Of a DNA stretch of 64,000 nt, positions 27,134 to 38,723 are shown piece by piece. The position numbers and the translations under genes are program-made. Origin of the DNA: Polynucleobacter sp. AP-Nino-20-G2 (lineage in GTDB: Bacteria; Pseudomonadota; Gammaproteobacteria; Burkholderiales; Burkholderiaceae); contig NZ_CP061313.1 in assembly GCF_018688235.1 (NCBI RefSeq), forward strand, positions 1 through 64,000, given 5' to 3'. Under the pieces are notes generated by a model. It was not told the DNA's origin and made no database searches. It saw nothing but the letters and a program-made list of their open reading frames with translations. Position 1 is the first letter of the stretch. Each line of letters begins with the position of its first letter.

Positions 27134-27169
27134 AGCAAAAACCTAATTTTATTTAATTAGGTTTTTGCT
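27134..27169. terminator. Bidirectional terminator
   Basis: AGCAAAAACCTAATT (27134-27148) and its exact complement (27155-27169) enclose a 6-nt loop. The stem carries A-runs on the left and T-runs on the right, so it can terminate both the hydrolase transcript and the opposing transcript. Its right arm also encodes the last codons and stop of the zinc-ribbon gene on the minus strand. Confidence 0.85.
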
Positions 27170-27342
27170 GAGCCAGTGCGGTGTGTGCGGTTGTACAAAC
27201 AGCTCGCGCAAATCCAGCGCTGCTTGCGGTTGCTTGTCGGAATCCATGTGCCACCCTCCAGACGCTTCTCGCGACTGCAAGAAGAGCAAAATTTAAGGCT
27301 CTGGGATGTATCTTGGGTAGCAGCTGGAGTCGAGGTAGTCAT
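27157..27342 (-). CDS. Small zinc-ribbon-like protein
   Basis: A 61-aa protein of unknown function. Four cysteines in two CxxC pairs (FCSSCSREKRLEGGTW and RWICASCLYNRTH) make a zinc-ribbon core. The rest is short and polar, with no membrane segment. The ATG at 27342 is preferred over an in-frame TTG six bases upstream. It follows the desaturase gene by 41 bp on the same strand and is probably cotranscribed. Its reality rests on the paired cysteines and position; a chance open frame is possible. Confidence 0.6.
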   Translation of the reverse strand: MTTSTPAATQDTSQSLKFCSSCSREKRLEGGTWIPTSNRKQRWICASCLYNRTHRTGSAKT

Positions 27343-27383
27343 GGGCAATCCGGGTAATCCAAATCTTGTACAGAGGGTCTATT

Positions 27384-28526
27384 TTACCCGTTTTGTGCGC
27401 CTGGGACCGGACTTAGAACAACTCTGACTGAATCAGCTGTCTTATTGCCATCGAAATCGAGCCAAGCCTTATTTTCAAAGTCATAGAGCTTGCACTTGCG
27501 GGCGGTATCGAAATACCAAGACCAAGAGAACTTTTGTACAAAAATACGCTCTGGAAGGATGGTTTCCAGGGTATTTTGAGCCTCTTGCAGTCGATAGAGA
27601 GGGACGCTCATATCCACGTGATGGGCAGTATGCTCCATGATGTGGTGCATTAACGAACCCCAAATCCCGTTAAAGGTCAAATGGACGGTTGTGGAGACAA
27701 ATGGCTGGGCACGCAACCATTCAGACTTCTTGTCGTACCAAGACACTGATGGGTGGGTATGGTGCACGTAGACCACAAAACCGATCATGCCGTTCCAGAA
27801 CAAGAATGGGATGGCAAAGCCTGTAATAAGTCCCGCCCAAACAGATTGGCCTGTAGCGATAGCGCCAGCAATCAAGCACGCAATCCAGATGATGGCAAAA
27901 CCAGTAACCAATAGATTGTCTTTGAGGAAGATTGGGCGGTCGCCAGGTTTATTTTTGGCATTTGGGAAATACTCACGTCTCCACCAGATCTCTATGAGGT
28001 AGTAGAAAACAGGGCCCCAGCCACTGCGGTAAAGGCGCTCAAGCGCTTTGCGCCAGGCTGGTAGTGCATCGAACTCTGCCTTTGAGAGAGGCGCCCAAAC
28101 AAAGTCGAATCCCTTTAAGTTGGTTTGACCGTGATGAACAACGTTATGACCTACATCCCATAGACTATAAGGCGTTAGGGATGGGAGAAAAGCGATGCGA
28201 CCTAATATTTTGTTCAACTCACGGTGCTGAGTAAAGCTTTGATGGCAGGCGTCATGGCCCAAAATAAAGATGCGACCTGTAACAAAGCCCGCGATTACGC
28301 CAAAGATGATCTTAAGTAAGATACTTTCAACAAAAATAGTTCCAGCAATACAGCCCAGCCATAAGGCGGCATCAATTACTAAAAGCATGATGGCTTTTGC
28401 TGTTTCCCCTTTTGCCATGGGAATCAACCAGCTACGGATGATTTTTCGGTGTGGCAATGGCAGATCAGGAGCCAAAGGATTAGCCATAGAGGGCTCAGTA
28501 AGGGATGAATTTAGGTGATTTGACAT
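27384..28526 (-). CDS. Membrane fatty-acid desaturase
   Basis: A 380-aa membrane di-iron desaturase. Three histidine clusters are present: HDACHQ, HNVVHH and the C-terminal HTAHH, with hydrophobic segments between them. It would introduce a double bond into acyl chains, keeping membranes fluid. The ATG at 28526 (MSNHLNSS) is preferred to an upstream TTG at 28538, though neither has a clear ribosome site. Hydroxylases of the same fold cannot be excluded. Confidence 0.9.
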   Translation of the reverse strand: MSNHLNSSLTEPSMANPLAPDLPLPHRKIIRSWLIPMAKGETAKAIMLLVIDAALWLGCIAGTIFVESILLKIIFGVIAGFVTGRIFILGHDACHQSFTQHRELNKILGRIAFLPSLTPYSLWDVGHNVVHHGQTNLKGFDFVWAPLSKAEFDALPAWRKALERLYRSGWGPVFYYLIEIWWRREYFPNAKNKPGDRPIFLKDNLLVTGFAIIWIACLIAGAIATGQSVWAGLITGFAIPFLFWNGMIGFVVYVHHTHPSVSWYDKKSEWLRAQPFVSTTVHLTFNGIWGSLMHHIMEHTAHHVDMSVPLYRLQEAQNTLETILPERIFVQKFSWSWYFDTARKCKLYDFENKAWLDFDGNKTADSVRVVLSPVPGAQNG

Positions 28527-28607
28527 GTTAAGAATCAATAAGTTAGGTGCAAATGATAGCCTTTTTCACGATTTCACGCATGATGTAGGTCAAAAAACAC
28601 CCTAGTT

Positions 28608-28683
28608 TGGCGCGCCCGGCAGGAATCGAACCTGCGACCCTTGGCTTCGGAGGCCAATACTCTATCCACTGAGCTACGGGCGC
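28608..28683 (-). tRNA. tRNA-Arg (anticodon CCG)
   Basis: The 76-nt cloverleaf on the minus strand has acceptor GCGCCCG/CGGGCGC, anticodon stem TTGGC/GCCAA with loop CTCCGAA (anticodon CCG), T-loop GGTTCGATTCC, and an encoded 3' CCA. It stands alone between the desaturase and the divergent cytochrome c gene. Confidence 0.96.
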
Positions 28684-28788
28684 CAGCAGTAAAAACGGTA
28701 ACTTCGCTATTGTAAGTGCCTAAACCCCTGCGCTCTCGTTATAATCTCGGCAAAGTAACCCTACAACCCGTCAAACGATAAAAGTCAT

Positions 28789-29280
28789 ATGAGCGAAGAG
28801 CACGGAAACCTAATTAAGTCCCCCAAACAATTGATCATCATGGTGTTCGCAAGCTTTTTTGTGCCCTTGATCATTATTCTGTTGCTAATGGTATTTGTTA
28901 ATAATGGCAAACGCGCAGATTCCTCTGCCTCTGCTGAGCAATTAATTAAGCCAGTGGCCCAATTAAATTTCAAAGATGCTAGCGCTCCACGTCAATTGCA
29001 GACGGGTGAGCAGGTCTATAAAACAGTTTGTTCTTCATGCCATGCAACTGGTGCGGCTGGTGCGCCGAAGTTTGGTGATGCGGCTGCTTGGGCACCTCGC
29101 CTGGGCAAGGGCTACGATGGCTTATTAAGCTCTGTACTCAAAGGCAAGGGCGCGATGCCTGCCCGTGGCGGCTCTAGCCCAGCGGATGTGAGTGATTACG
29201 AGCTTGGCCGTGCGGTTGTGTATTTAGCAAATTCCGCAGGCGGTAAGTTGGCAGAGCCTAAAGCGCCCACTGAAAAGTAA
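28789..29280 (+). CDS. Membrane-anchored c-type cytochrome (cytochrome c5-like)
   Basis: A 163-aa monohaem cytochrome. One N-terminal membrane helix (about residues 13-37) acts as an uncleaved anchor, the haem-binding CSSCH is at residues 81-85, and a likely axial methionine lies in KGAMPARGG near 125. It should face the periplasm and carry electrons to a terminal oxidase. It is followed by a clear terminator. The partner oxidase is not in this window. Confidence 0.92.
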   Translation: MSEEHGNLIKSPKQLIIMVFASFFVPLIIILLLMVFVNNGKRADSSASAEQLIKPVAQLNFKDASAPRQLQTGEQVYKTVCSSCHATGAAGAPKFGDAAAWAPRLGKGYDGLLSSVLKGKGAMPARGGSSPADVSDYELGRAVVYLANSAGGKLAEPKAPTEK

Positions 29281-29297
29281 TTCTTCTTTGCTCCAAT

Positions 29298-29330
29298 AAA
29301 AAGCTGGCTCTATGCCGGCTTTTTATTTTT
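29298..29330 (+). terminator. Intrinsic terminator after cytochrome c gene
   Basis: AAAAAGCTGGC (29298-29308) pairs with GCCGGCTTTTT (29314-29324) with one G-U pair, and is followed by ATTTTTT. The A-rich left side would also serve the converging rsmI transcript. Its right arm touches the rsmI stop codon (29323-29325). Confidence 0.85.
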
Positions 29331-30228
29331 TCTCAGTTTGTGCTTTTGCATCTAGCGCAACTTGATAAGCTTCTTTCTTGCTTAGACCTAAGGTTTGCGA
29401 AAGCACCGCGGCGATTTCTTTGCTTCCAAGATACGGGCCCAATGCATTTGCCCAAAGAAGTAGTGAAGCGTGCTCTGGAGCCTCGTCTGCGCTGGCTTGG
29501 CGCCCTGCAACCAAAACAACAAATTCGCCCTTAAGACTTTCCGCTGTTTCTAGCCATCCTGGAATTTCTGAAGCTTGCAGTGACACTAGCTGCTCGAATT
29601 TTTTTGTCAGCTCCCTACCAACGAGGATTTGTCGATCAGATTCAAGGTGCTTATTTAAGCTCGTTAGCGTTTCTTTGATCTGATGTGGCGATTCAAAAAA
29701 AATACTAGTTTTTGAATTAGTGCGAATGTCCTGAATTAGCAAATCTCGATCTTTTGTCTTATTGGGCCAAAAGCCAAGAAACTGAAAGCGCCCTTCCGAT
29801 GGCAGCATTACGGATCCACTTGCGGAGATTGCGGAAGATACTGCGCTTGCACCGGGAATGGGGATGATGCGAAAGCCCGCATTTTGAACGGCGTTGACCA
29901 GTCTCGCGCCGGGATCAGAAACGCCTGGTGTGCCCGCATCGGAGATGTACGCCCAACGCTCGCCCTGGGCGAGATGTTGAATAACCGTTTGTGCCCCTGC
30001 TATTTCATTGTGCTCATGGAGGGCCAGACACTTTTTATGAATACCAAAGTGTTGCAATAGGGGCGCGCTATGTCTGGTGTCTTCGCAAGCTATCCCATCC
30101 ACTGAGTTGAGAACATGCAGCGCTCTTAGAGTGATATCACCCATATTCCCGATGGGGGTGGCGACCATATAGAGTGCTCCAGCAGGCAGATCCTGTTGTT
30201 TTAGAAATTCAAAGGAGCTTAGTTCCAT
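29323..30228 (-). CDS. rsmI: 16S rRNA (cytidine1402-2'-O)-methyltransferase RsmI
   Basis: RsmI methylates the ribose of C1402 in the decoding centre. The 301-aa protein has tetrapyrrole-methylase-fold motifs: ALYMVATPIGNMGDITLRAL near residue 18, ACEDTRHS near 48, and SDAGTPGVSDPG near 95. In E. coli rsmI lies beside diaA and dolP; here it is divergent from those same genes, supporting the assignments. Confidence 0.95.
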   Translation of the reverse strand: MELSSFEFLKQQDLPAGALYMVATPIGNMGDITLRALHVLNSVDGIACEDTRHSAPLLQHFGIHKKCLALHEHNEIAGAQTVIQHLAQGERWAYISDAGTPGVSDPGARLVNAVQNAGFRIIPIPGASAVSSAISASGSVMLPSEGRFQFLGFWPNKTKDRDLLIQDIRTNSKTSIFFESPHQIKETLTSLNKHLESDRQILVGRELTKKFEQLVSLQASEIPGWLETAESLKGEFVVLVAGRQASADEAPEHASLLLWANALGPYLGSKEIAAVLSQTLGLSKKEAYQVALDAKAQTEKK

Positions 30229-30333
30229 GGGGGTCTTTTTGCATAAGAAGTGTTAATAAGTAAGAGCATACGTTGCTTTTGGTCGAACCGGCATGCTTGC
30301 GTAATTGCTTGTACTTTGGCGCATAATAATGCG

Positions 30334-30936
30334 ATGGATAAAGATACCCTCGAACGTTTGCGCGCTCGCGCATCCCAACATTTCTTAGACAGCATTGCCG
30401 TTAAGCAAGAAGCTGAGAAAATTCTCCCTGAACAAGTTGCACGTGGTGTAGTAGCTATGACTGAGTGTTTGCGCGCCGGCGGAAAAGTAATGGCCTGCGG
30501 TAACGGCGGCTCTGCTGCAGATGCGCAACATTTCTCCGCTGAATTGATTGGCCGATTTGAAAGAGAGCGCCAAGAGTTAGCTGCAATCGCACTGACAACC
30601 GACACGTCAATTTTGACAGCGGTCGGTAATGATTACAGCTATGACGAAATATTTAGCAAGCAAGTGCGCGGTCTTGGTAAGAAAGGCGACATCTTGTTGG
30701 GAATCTCTACTTCTGGAAATTCAAAAAATGTAGTGAAGGCAATTGAAGCCGCCAAGAAAATGGGAATCAAAATTATTGCGCTCACGGGTAATGGTGGCGG
30801 AAAAATCGCAACACTGCTTGATGCCGATGACATTCATCTTTGCGCACCTTCTACGCGCACTGCTCGGATTCAAGAAACCCATCTAGTTTTACTGCATAGC
30901 CTATGCGATGGCGTAGATCATTTGCTGCTCGATTAA
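30334..30936 (+). CDS. SIS-domain protein, DiaA / phosphoheptose isomerase type
   Basis: A 200-aa SIS-domain protein. It has ACGNGGSAADAQHFSAELIGRFERERQELAAIAL near residue 49 and GISTSGNSKNVVKAIEAA near 120, shared by GmhA (sedoheptulose-7-phosphate isomerase) and DiaA (DnaA-binding initiation factor). The neighbours rsmI and a BON lipoprotein match the E. coli rsmI-diaA-dolP group, so a DiaA role is favoured. A GmhA activity is not excluded by the residues. The longer open frame from 30250 is not used: the ATG at 30334 fits the family start. Confidence 0.85.
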   Translation: MDKDTLERLRARASQHFLDSIAVKQEAEKILPEQVARGVVAMTECLRAGGKVMACGNGGSAADAQHFSAELIGRFERERQELAAIALTTDTSILTAVGNDYSYDEIFSKQVRGLGKKGDILLGISTSGNSKNVVKAIEAAKKMGIKIIALTGNGGGKIATLLDADDIHLCAPSTRTARIQETHLVLLHSLCDGVDHLLLD

Positions 30937-30963
30937 TCGTTTCACATTTGGAAGGCGTCCGCC

Positions 30964-31611
30964 ATGCGTATTAAATTATTCGCAAAAGTATTAGCCGCAT
31001 TAACCCTCACTTCTTTTTTGTCTTCATGCGCAGTAGTTGCAGTAGGCGGCGTTGCTGCCGGAGCTAGTGTCATGGCCGATCGGCGCACGCCGGCTGTACA
31101 GGCGATCGACAAGGGCATTGGATTAGAGGTAGAGAATGCTCTTGACAAGAAATTTGGCGATAGCGCACATATCAACGTCACATCATTTAATCAGAAGGTA
31201 TTGTTGACTGGCGAAGTAAAAGACGCTGATATGAAAGAGCAAGCGGCAGCGTATGCTAAGGCAAATAAAAATGTTCGCTCGGTTTTTAATGAGCTAGTCA
31301 TCGGCCCAGTAAGCACATACAGCGCTCGTGCAAATGATTCTTATCTTGAATCAAAAATTAAAACCCAAATGATCTTTACAGATAAGTTGCCGTCCAACTC
31401 AATGACAATTGTTGCTGAAGGTAGCAGCGTTTATCTGATGGGAATTTTGACGGAGAACGAGGCGGAGATTGCTAAGAAAGTGGCAAGCAATACCAACGGA
31501 GTAAAAGATGTTTATGCCTACTTCGATATTATTTCTGAAGCAGAAAAGACTCGCCTAGAGAAGCAAGGTAAGGCTGATGAATCTCAACCAACTAGCCCAC
31601 CAAAATACTAA
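30964..31611 (+). CDS. BON-domain outer-membrane lipoprotein, DolP (YraP)-like
   Basis: The 215-aa protein has a lipoprotein signal with lipobox LSSC (Cys22), then two BON domains (about 45-115 and 120-190, the second beginning YLESKIKTQMIFT). DolP helps outer-membrane integrity and BAM function in E. coli. The position after the diaA-like gene matches. A Q/P/S-rich tail ends the protein. It is likely cotranscribed with the SIS gene (27-bp gap). Confidence 0.88.
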   Translation: MRIKLFAKVLAALTLTSFLSSCAVVAVGGVAAGASVMADRRTPAVQAIDKGIGLEVENALDKKFGDSAHINVTSFNQKVLLTGEVKDADMKEQAAAYAKANKNVRSVFNELVIGPVSTYSARANDSYLESKIKTQMIFTDKLPSNSMTIVAEGSSVYLMGILTENEAEIAKKVASNTNGVKDVYAYFDIISEAEKTRLEKQGKADESQPTSPPKY

Positions 31612-31629
31612 TCATCGATTTTGATTCAC

Positions 31630-31983
31630 ATGGTTTTGATCAAGCGATATGCGCGTTGTGTACTCGCGGTCGCCATACTCGCTTCTTGTTCTGCGCGCGC
31701 GCTTGCTGATACTGATGCAACAAGCGCACAGCGCATTGCAAAACAAAATGCCTGCTTAGGTTGTCATGCAGTAAATAAAAAAATTGTTGGCCCAAGCTTT
31801 CAAGATGTTGCAAAAAAATATGCAACTGATCCAAACGCAAAAGTGTTTTTGAAAAACAAAATACTGAAAGGTGGCTCAGGATCATGGGGTGTTGTGCCCA
31901 TGCCGGCTAACGCCAAATTAAGTGATGTAGATCTATCGTTGTTGGTGGCCTGGGTCTTGCTCGGTGCGCCAAATGGAAACTAA
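31630..31983 (+). CDS. Periplasmic c-type cytochrome (c551/c552-like)
   Basis: A 117-aa protein with a signal peptide (cut probable after ARALA near residue 26), haem site CLGCH at residues 42-46, and a likely axial methionine in VVPMPAN. It is the small soluble class I type of electron carrier. The ATG at 31630 is chosen over an in-frame TTG at 31621. It follows the BON gene by 18 bp and ends 10 bp from the convergent GNAT gene. Confidence 0.9.
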   Translation: MVLIKRYARCVLAVAILASCSARALADTDATSAQRIAKQNACLGCHAVNKKIVGPSFQDVAKKYATDPNAKVFLKNKILKGGSGSWGVVPMPANAKLSDVDLSLLVAWVLLGAPNGN

Positions 31984-31993
31984 GAAGCGCAAA

Positions 31994-32650
31994 TTAAGAA
32001 GCGTTTGTAGGTCTTCCTAAGAACCACCACCACGCTTCATTAGAGCGCTTGAGGTTTTCTTTAAGCGCATAGTCAAAGTCTGCCCACTGCTTATTAGCGG
32101 CCTCCTCCACAATCGTTGCTGGATTAGCTGGTGGCAGTTTTAAGTAAGCATCTGCATCGCCGTAGGCGTATTCAACACGCATACCGGCCTTCTGGGCCAG
32201 ATGCATCATGGCTTTGTTATTCGCAAGGCAATGCACAAACAGAGTTTCAATGCGGGTGTTTCTTGAATGCACAGCGGCGCGGGCCAATAAGGCAGTGCCT
32301 ATCCCTTGCCCCCGGCCATTGGGGAGAACAGAGACTCCAAACTCCGCAGCTTGTGATTGACCCTCAACCTTGGGTAGATAGGCCAGATGAGCCATGCCCA
32401 CGAGGTGGAGTTGAGAATCAAAGCTGCCAAATACGGCATCCTTATTGAAGTCCAGACGCTCAACATAGTGCTCAATTACCTCATCGGGCGTTTGAGTACC
32501 AAAGCGCAAGCGACGATCCTCTTCATTTAATAGTAAAAGGTGCCGCAAAATCTCTTCTCTATGGCCCGCATGAAGTTCACGAACAGGCACAACGAGGCCC
32601 GCCATATATGGCTTACCAGGTAAGTGACCGTTAGCTAATTTATTGTGCAT
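31994..32650 (-). CDS. GNAT-family N-acetyltransferase
   Basis: A 218-aa protein when started at the ATG at 32650; a longer frame to 32728 is open but its N-terminus looks non-coding. The acetyl-CoA loop GRGQGIGTALL (R/Q-x-x-G-x-G/A) is clear near residue 110, preceded by the beta-strand AAEFGVSVLPN. The substrate is unknown. It converges on the small cytochrome gene. Confidence 0.85.
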   Translation of the reverse strand: MHNKLANGHLPGKPYMAGLVVPVRELHAGHREEILRHLLLLNEEDRRLRFGTQTPDEVIEHYVERLDFNKDAVFGSFDSQLHLVGMAHLAYLPKVEGQSQAAEFGVSVLPNGRGQGIGTALLARAAVHSRNTRIETLFVHCLANNKAMMHLAQKAGMRVEYAYGDADAYLKLPPANPATIVEEAANKQWADFDYALKENLKRSNEAWWWFLGRPTNAS

Positions 32651-32902
32651 AGCAATATAGTAGCAGAAATCATCAGAAATAACAGGGTTTTCCCTAGGTA
32701 TTGGATTTAACGATGAAAAAAGCAACAAAACATCAAAAATTGGGGGTGCCTCGGGATAAGTTTTCGCAAAGATAAAGAAAAAACCGAATATTTTGAAAAA
32801 AAGTTGAAAATATTTTCAATAGATAACCCACTGTTTTTAAAGGGTTTATTTCAACAATCAGAAAAAACTTCATCTTTTTTAAGAAAAAGACTACGAAAGG
32901 TG
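32651..32902. other. AT-rich region upstream of rRNA operon
   Basis: About 250 bp with no credible gene. It is very AT-rich, with A- and T-runs directly upstream of the -35 (32870-32890) that would suit UP-element contacts with the RNA polymerase alpha subunit. Short open frames here are not supported. Confidence 0.5.
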
Positions 32903-32929
32903 TTGACGGACCCAAAAAATGGGTATAAA
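32903..32929 (+). promoter_or_regulatory. rRNA operon promoter
   Basis: TTGACG (32903-32908) and TATAAA (32924-32929) are 15 bp apart, shorter than the usual 16-17 of rrn promoters. An A/T-rich tract lies upstream and a TC-rich start region downstream. It is about 215 bp before the 16S gene, the expected distance for a leader with boxA. Confidence 0.75.
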
Positions 32930-33145
32930 GTCTCATCTCTCTGCTGCAACGTTTTAACGAAATACAAAAACGAAACAGCCCTCTTTAAAAATTAGTCAAC
33001 CGATAATTGTGGGTACTAAGTGAAAGCATCCAGTCCTTCGGGACAGATGTAAATAAATAGTACTCATAGACAGTAAAAAGATTTGGTTTTATTACCAAGT
33101 CAATTTCTTGAATGAGTGCGACGATCCGCAAGGATCACAGGAATT
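32930..33145 (+). other. rRNA leader with boxA-like antitermination site
   Basis: This is the transcribed leader of the rRNA operon. TCTTTAAAAATT (32982-32993) resembles boxA, where the NusB-NusE antitermination complex loads. The same 12-mer recurs in the 16S-23S spacer at 34980-34991. A short hairpin GATCC-GCAA-GGATC (about 33123-33136) lies just before the 16S gene. Confidence 0.7.
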
Positions 33146-34681
<1,536 letters not shown>

Positions 34682-34736
34682 GAGAAAGATGCTGGAGCTA
34701 TAGTGCCCACACTTATCGGTTGACAATAAAAGCCAC

Positions 34737-34813
34737 GGGTCTGTAGCTCAGCTGGTTAGAGCACTGTGTTGATAACGCAGGGGTCGTAGGTTCAAGTCCT
34801 ACCAGACCCACCA
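34737..34813 (+). tRNA. tRNA-Ile (anticodon GAT)
   Basis: The 77-nt cloverleaf has acceptor GGGTCTG/CAGACCC, anticodon stem-loop CTGTG-TTGATAA-CGCAG (anticodon GAT), T-arm GGTTCAAGTCC and encoded CCA. It lies in the 16S-23S spacer, as usual. Confidence 0.97.
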
Positions 34814-34843
34814 CCAGCCAGAAACAAGACTTAGTGGGACGTT

Positions 34844-34919
34844 GGGGGATTAGCTCAGCTGGGAGAGCACCTGCTTTGCAAGCAGGGGGTCGTCGGTTCG
34901 ATCCCGTCATCCTCCACCA
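34844..34919 (+). tRNA. tRNA-Ala (anticodon TGC)
   Basis: The 76-nt cloverleaf has acceptor GGGGGAT/ATCCTCC, anticodon loop TTTGCAA (anticodon TGC), T-arm GGTTCGATCCC and encoded CCA. It is the second spacer tRNA, 30 nt after tRNA-Ile. Confidence 0.97.
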
Positions 34920-35186
34920 TCATCTAAATGTCAAAACTAAGCGAACATTTAATCGTTTAGTTTTGCCATTTATGGCTGTTCTTTAAAAATTTGAGTAAGC
35001 AAAGTGTCAAATGTTTCTTTGAGAGGACATTTGACAATGTAATAAGGGTAAAGATTGAATCATCAATCAGTAATATCAAACGAGTTTTACCAAGTTCTTA
35101 ACAAAGTACTTACAGTTTGGATTACGGCAAACATGTCAGAAGTAGAAGTAAACCTGTAACAGGTACTAGCAATGGTGCTCGTTATA
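34920..35186 (+). other. tRNA-Ala to 23S spacer with second boxA-like site
   Basis: A 267-bp transcribed spacer. TCTTTAAAAATT at 34980-34991 repeats the leader boxA-like element, consistent with reloading antitermination factors before 23S. The rest should form the long 23S processing stem with the region after 38061. Confidence 0.6.
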
Positions 35187-38061
<2,875 letters not shown>

Positions 38062-38165
38062 ATAACCAGCACTATTGTGTTGGATGTTTGCCAGATTTAA
38101 TCTGCATCCTTAATTACATGCTTACTCAAATAGAGTTGTTGATTTATCAGCAACTCGACCCTCTA

Positions 38166-38282
38166 CGCCCGGTGACCATAGCAAGTTGGAACCACTCCTT
38201 CCCATCCCGAACAGGACAGTGAAACGACTTTACGCCGATGATAGTGCGGATTACCCGTGTGAAAGTAGGTAACTGCCGGGCA
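38166..38282 (+). rRNA. rrf: 5S ribosomal RNA
   Basis: About 117 nt. Terminal helix GCCCGG (5') and CCGGGC (3') close it, with the conserved CCCATCCCGAACAG loop inside. It follows 23S by about 100 bp and is followed by a strong terminator. Confidence 0.95.
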
Positions 38283-38290
38283 CCAATGCG

Positions 38291-38322
38291 ACGCCCAGAC
38301 CCTCTTAGGTCTGGGCGTTTTT
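38291..38322 (+). terminator. rRNA operon terminator
   Basis: ACGCCCAGACC (38291-38301) pairs perfectly with GGTCTGGGCGT (38308-38318) around a 6-nt loop and is followed by TTTT. It is an 11-bp GC-rich intrinsic terminator directly after 5S. Confidence 0.93.
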
Positions 38323-38353
38323 ACTTGTGCAAAGCGTTTTGAGGTTTTAGAGA

Positions 38354-38382
38354 TTGACAGAAACTCCATTTGGAGTCAGAAT
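38354..38382 (+). promoter_or_regulatory. Promoter of the tRNA-Tyr-Gly-Thr-tuf unit
   Basis: TTGACA (38354-38359) and CAGAAT (38377-38382), 17 bp apart, lie between the rRNA terminator and tRNA-Tyr. The mature tRNA starts 12 bp after the -10. This makes the tRNA-tuf unit independent of the rRNA operon. Confidence 0.75.
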
Positions 38383-38393
38383 ATTGGGTTCGC

Positions 38394-38478
38394 GGAGGGG
38401 TGTCCGAGCGGCTAAAGGAGGCAGACTGTAAATCTGTTGGCTATGCCTACGTAGGTTCGAATCCTACCCCCTCCACCA
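38394..38478 (+). tRNA. tRNA-Tyr (anticodon GTA)
   Basis: An 85-nt class II tRNA with a long variable arm. Acceptor GGAGGGG/CCCCTCC, anticodon loop CTGTAAA (anticodon GTA), T-arm GGTTCGAATCC, and encoded CCA are present. Confidence 0.97.
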
Positions 38479-38483
38479 GATGT

Positions 38484-38557
38484 GCGGGATTAGTTTAATG
38501 GTAAAACAGCAGATTTCCAATCTTCGGTCAAGAGTTCGATTCTCTTATCCCGCTCCA
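38484..38557 (+). tRNA. tRNA-Gly (anticodon TCC)
   Basis: A 74-nt tRNA with acceptor GCGGGAT/ATCCCGC, anticodon loop TTTCCAA (anticodon TCC), T-arm AGTTCGATTCT and encoded CCA. It lies 5 nt after tRNA-Tyr, so it is processed from the same precursor. Confidence 0.96.
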
Positions 38558-38578
38558 GTATTAACAGCATTTGATTTA

Positions 38579-38653
<75 letters not shown>

Positions 38654-38723
38654 GGCTATGTAGTAAGTATTAATTTTAAATTTCGTGTGTTGGTTTAAGA
38701 GTTAACTAAAGGCAGACAAAAAA

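Noticed and set aside
30250..30333. N-terminal extension of the SIS-domain protein
   Set aside because: The extension has no family counterpart, while the ATG at 30334 matches the usual start.
32651..32728. N-terminal extension of the GNAT protein
   Set aside because: The added 26 residues look random and have no clear ribosome site; the ATG at 32650 is more plausible.
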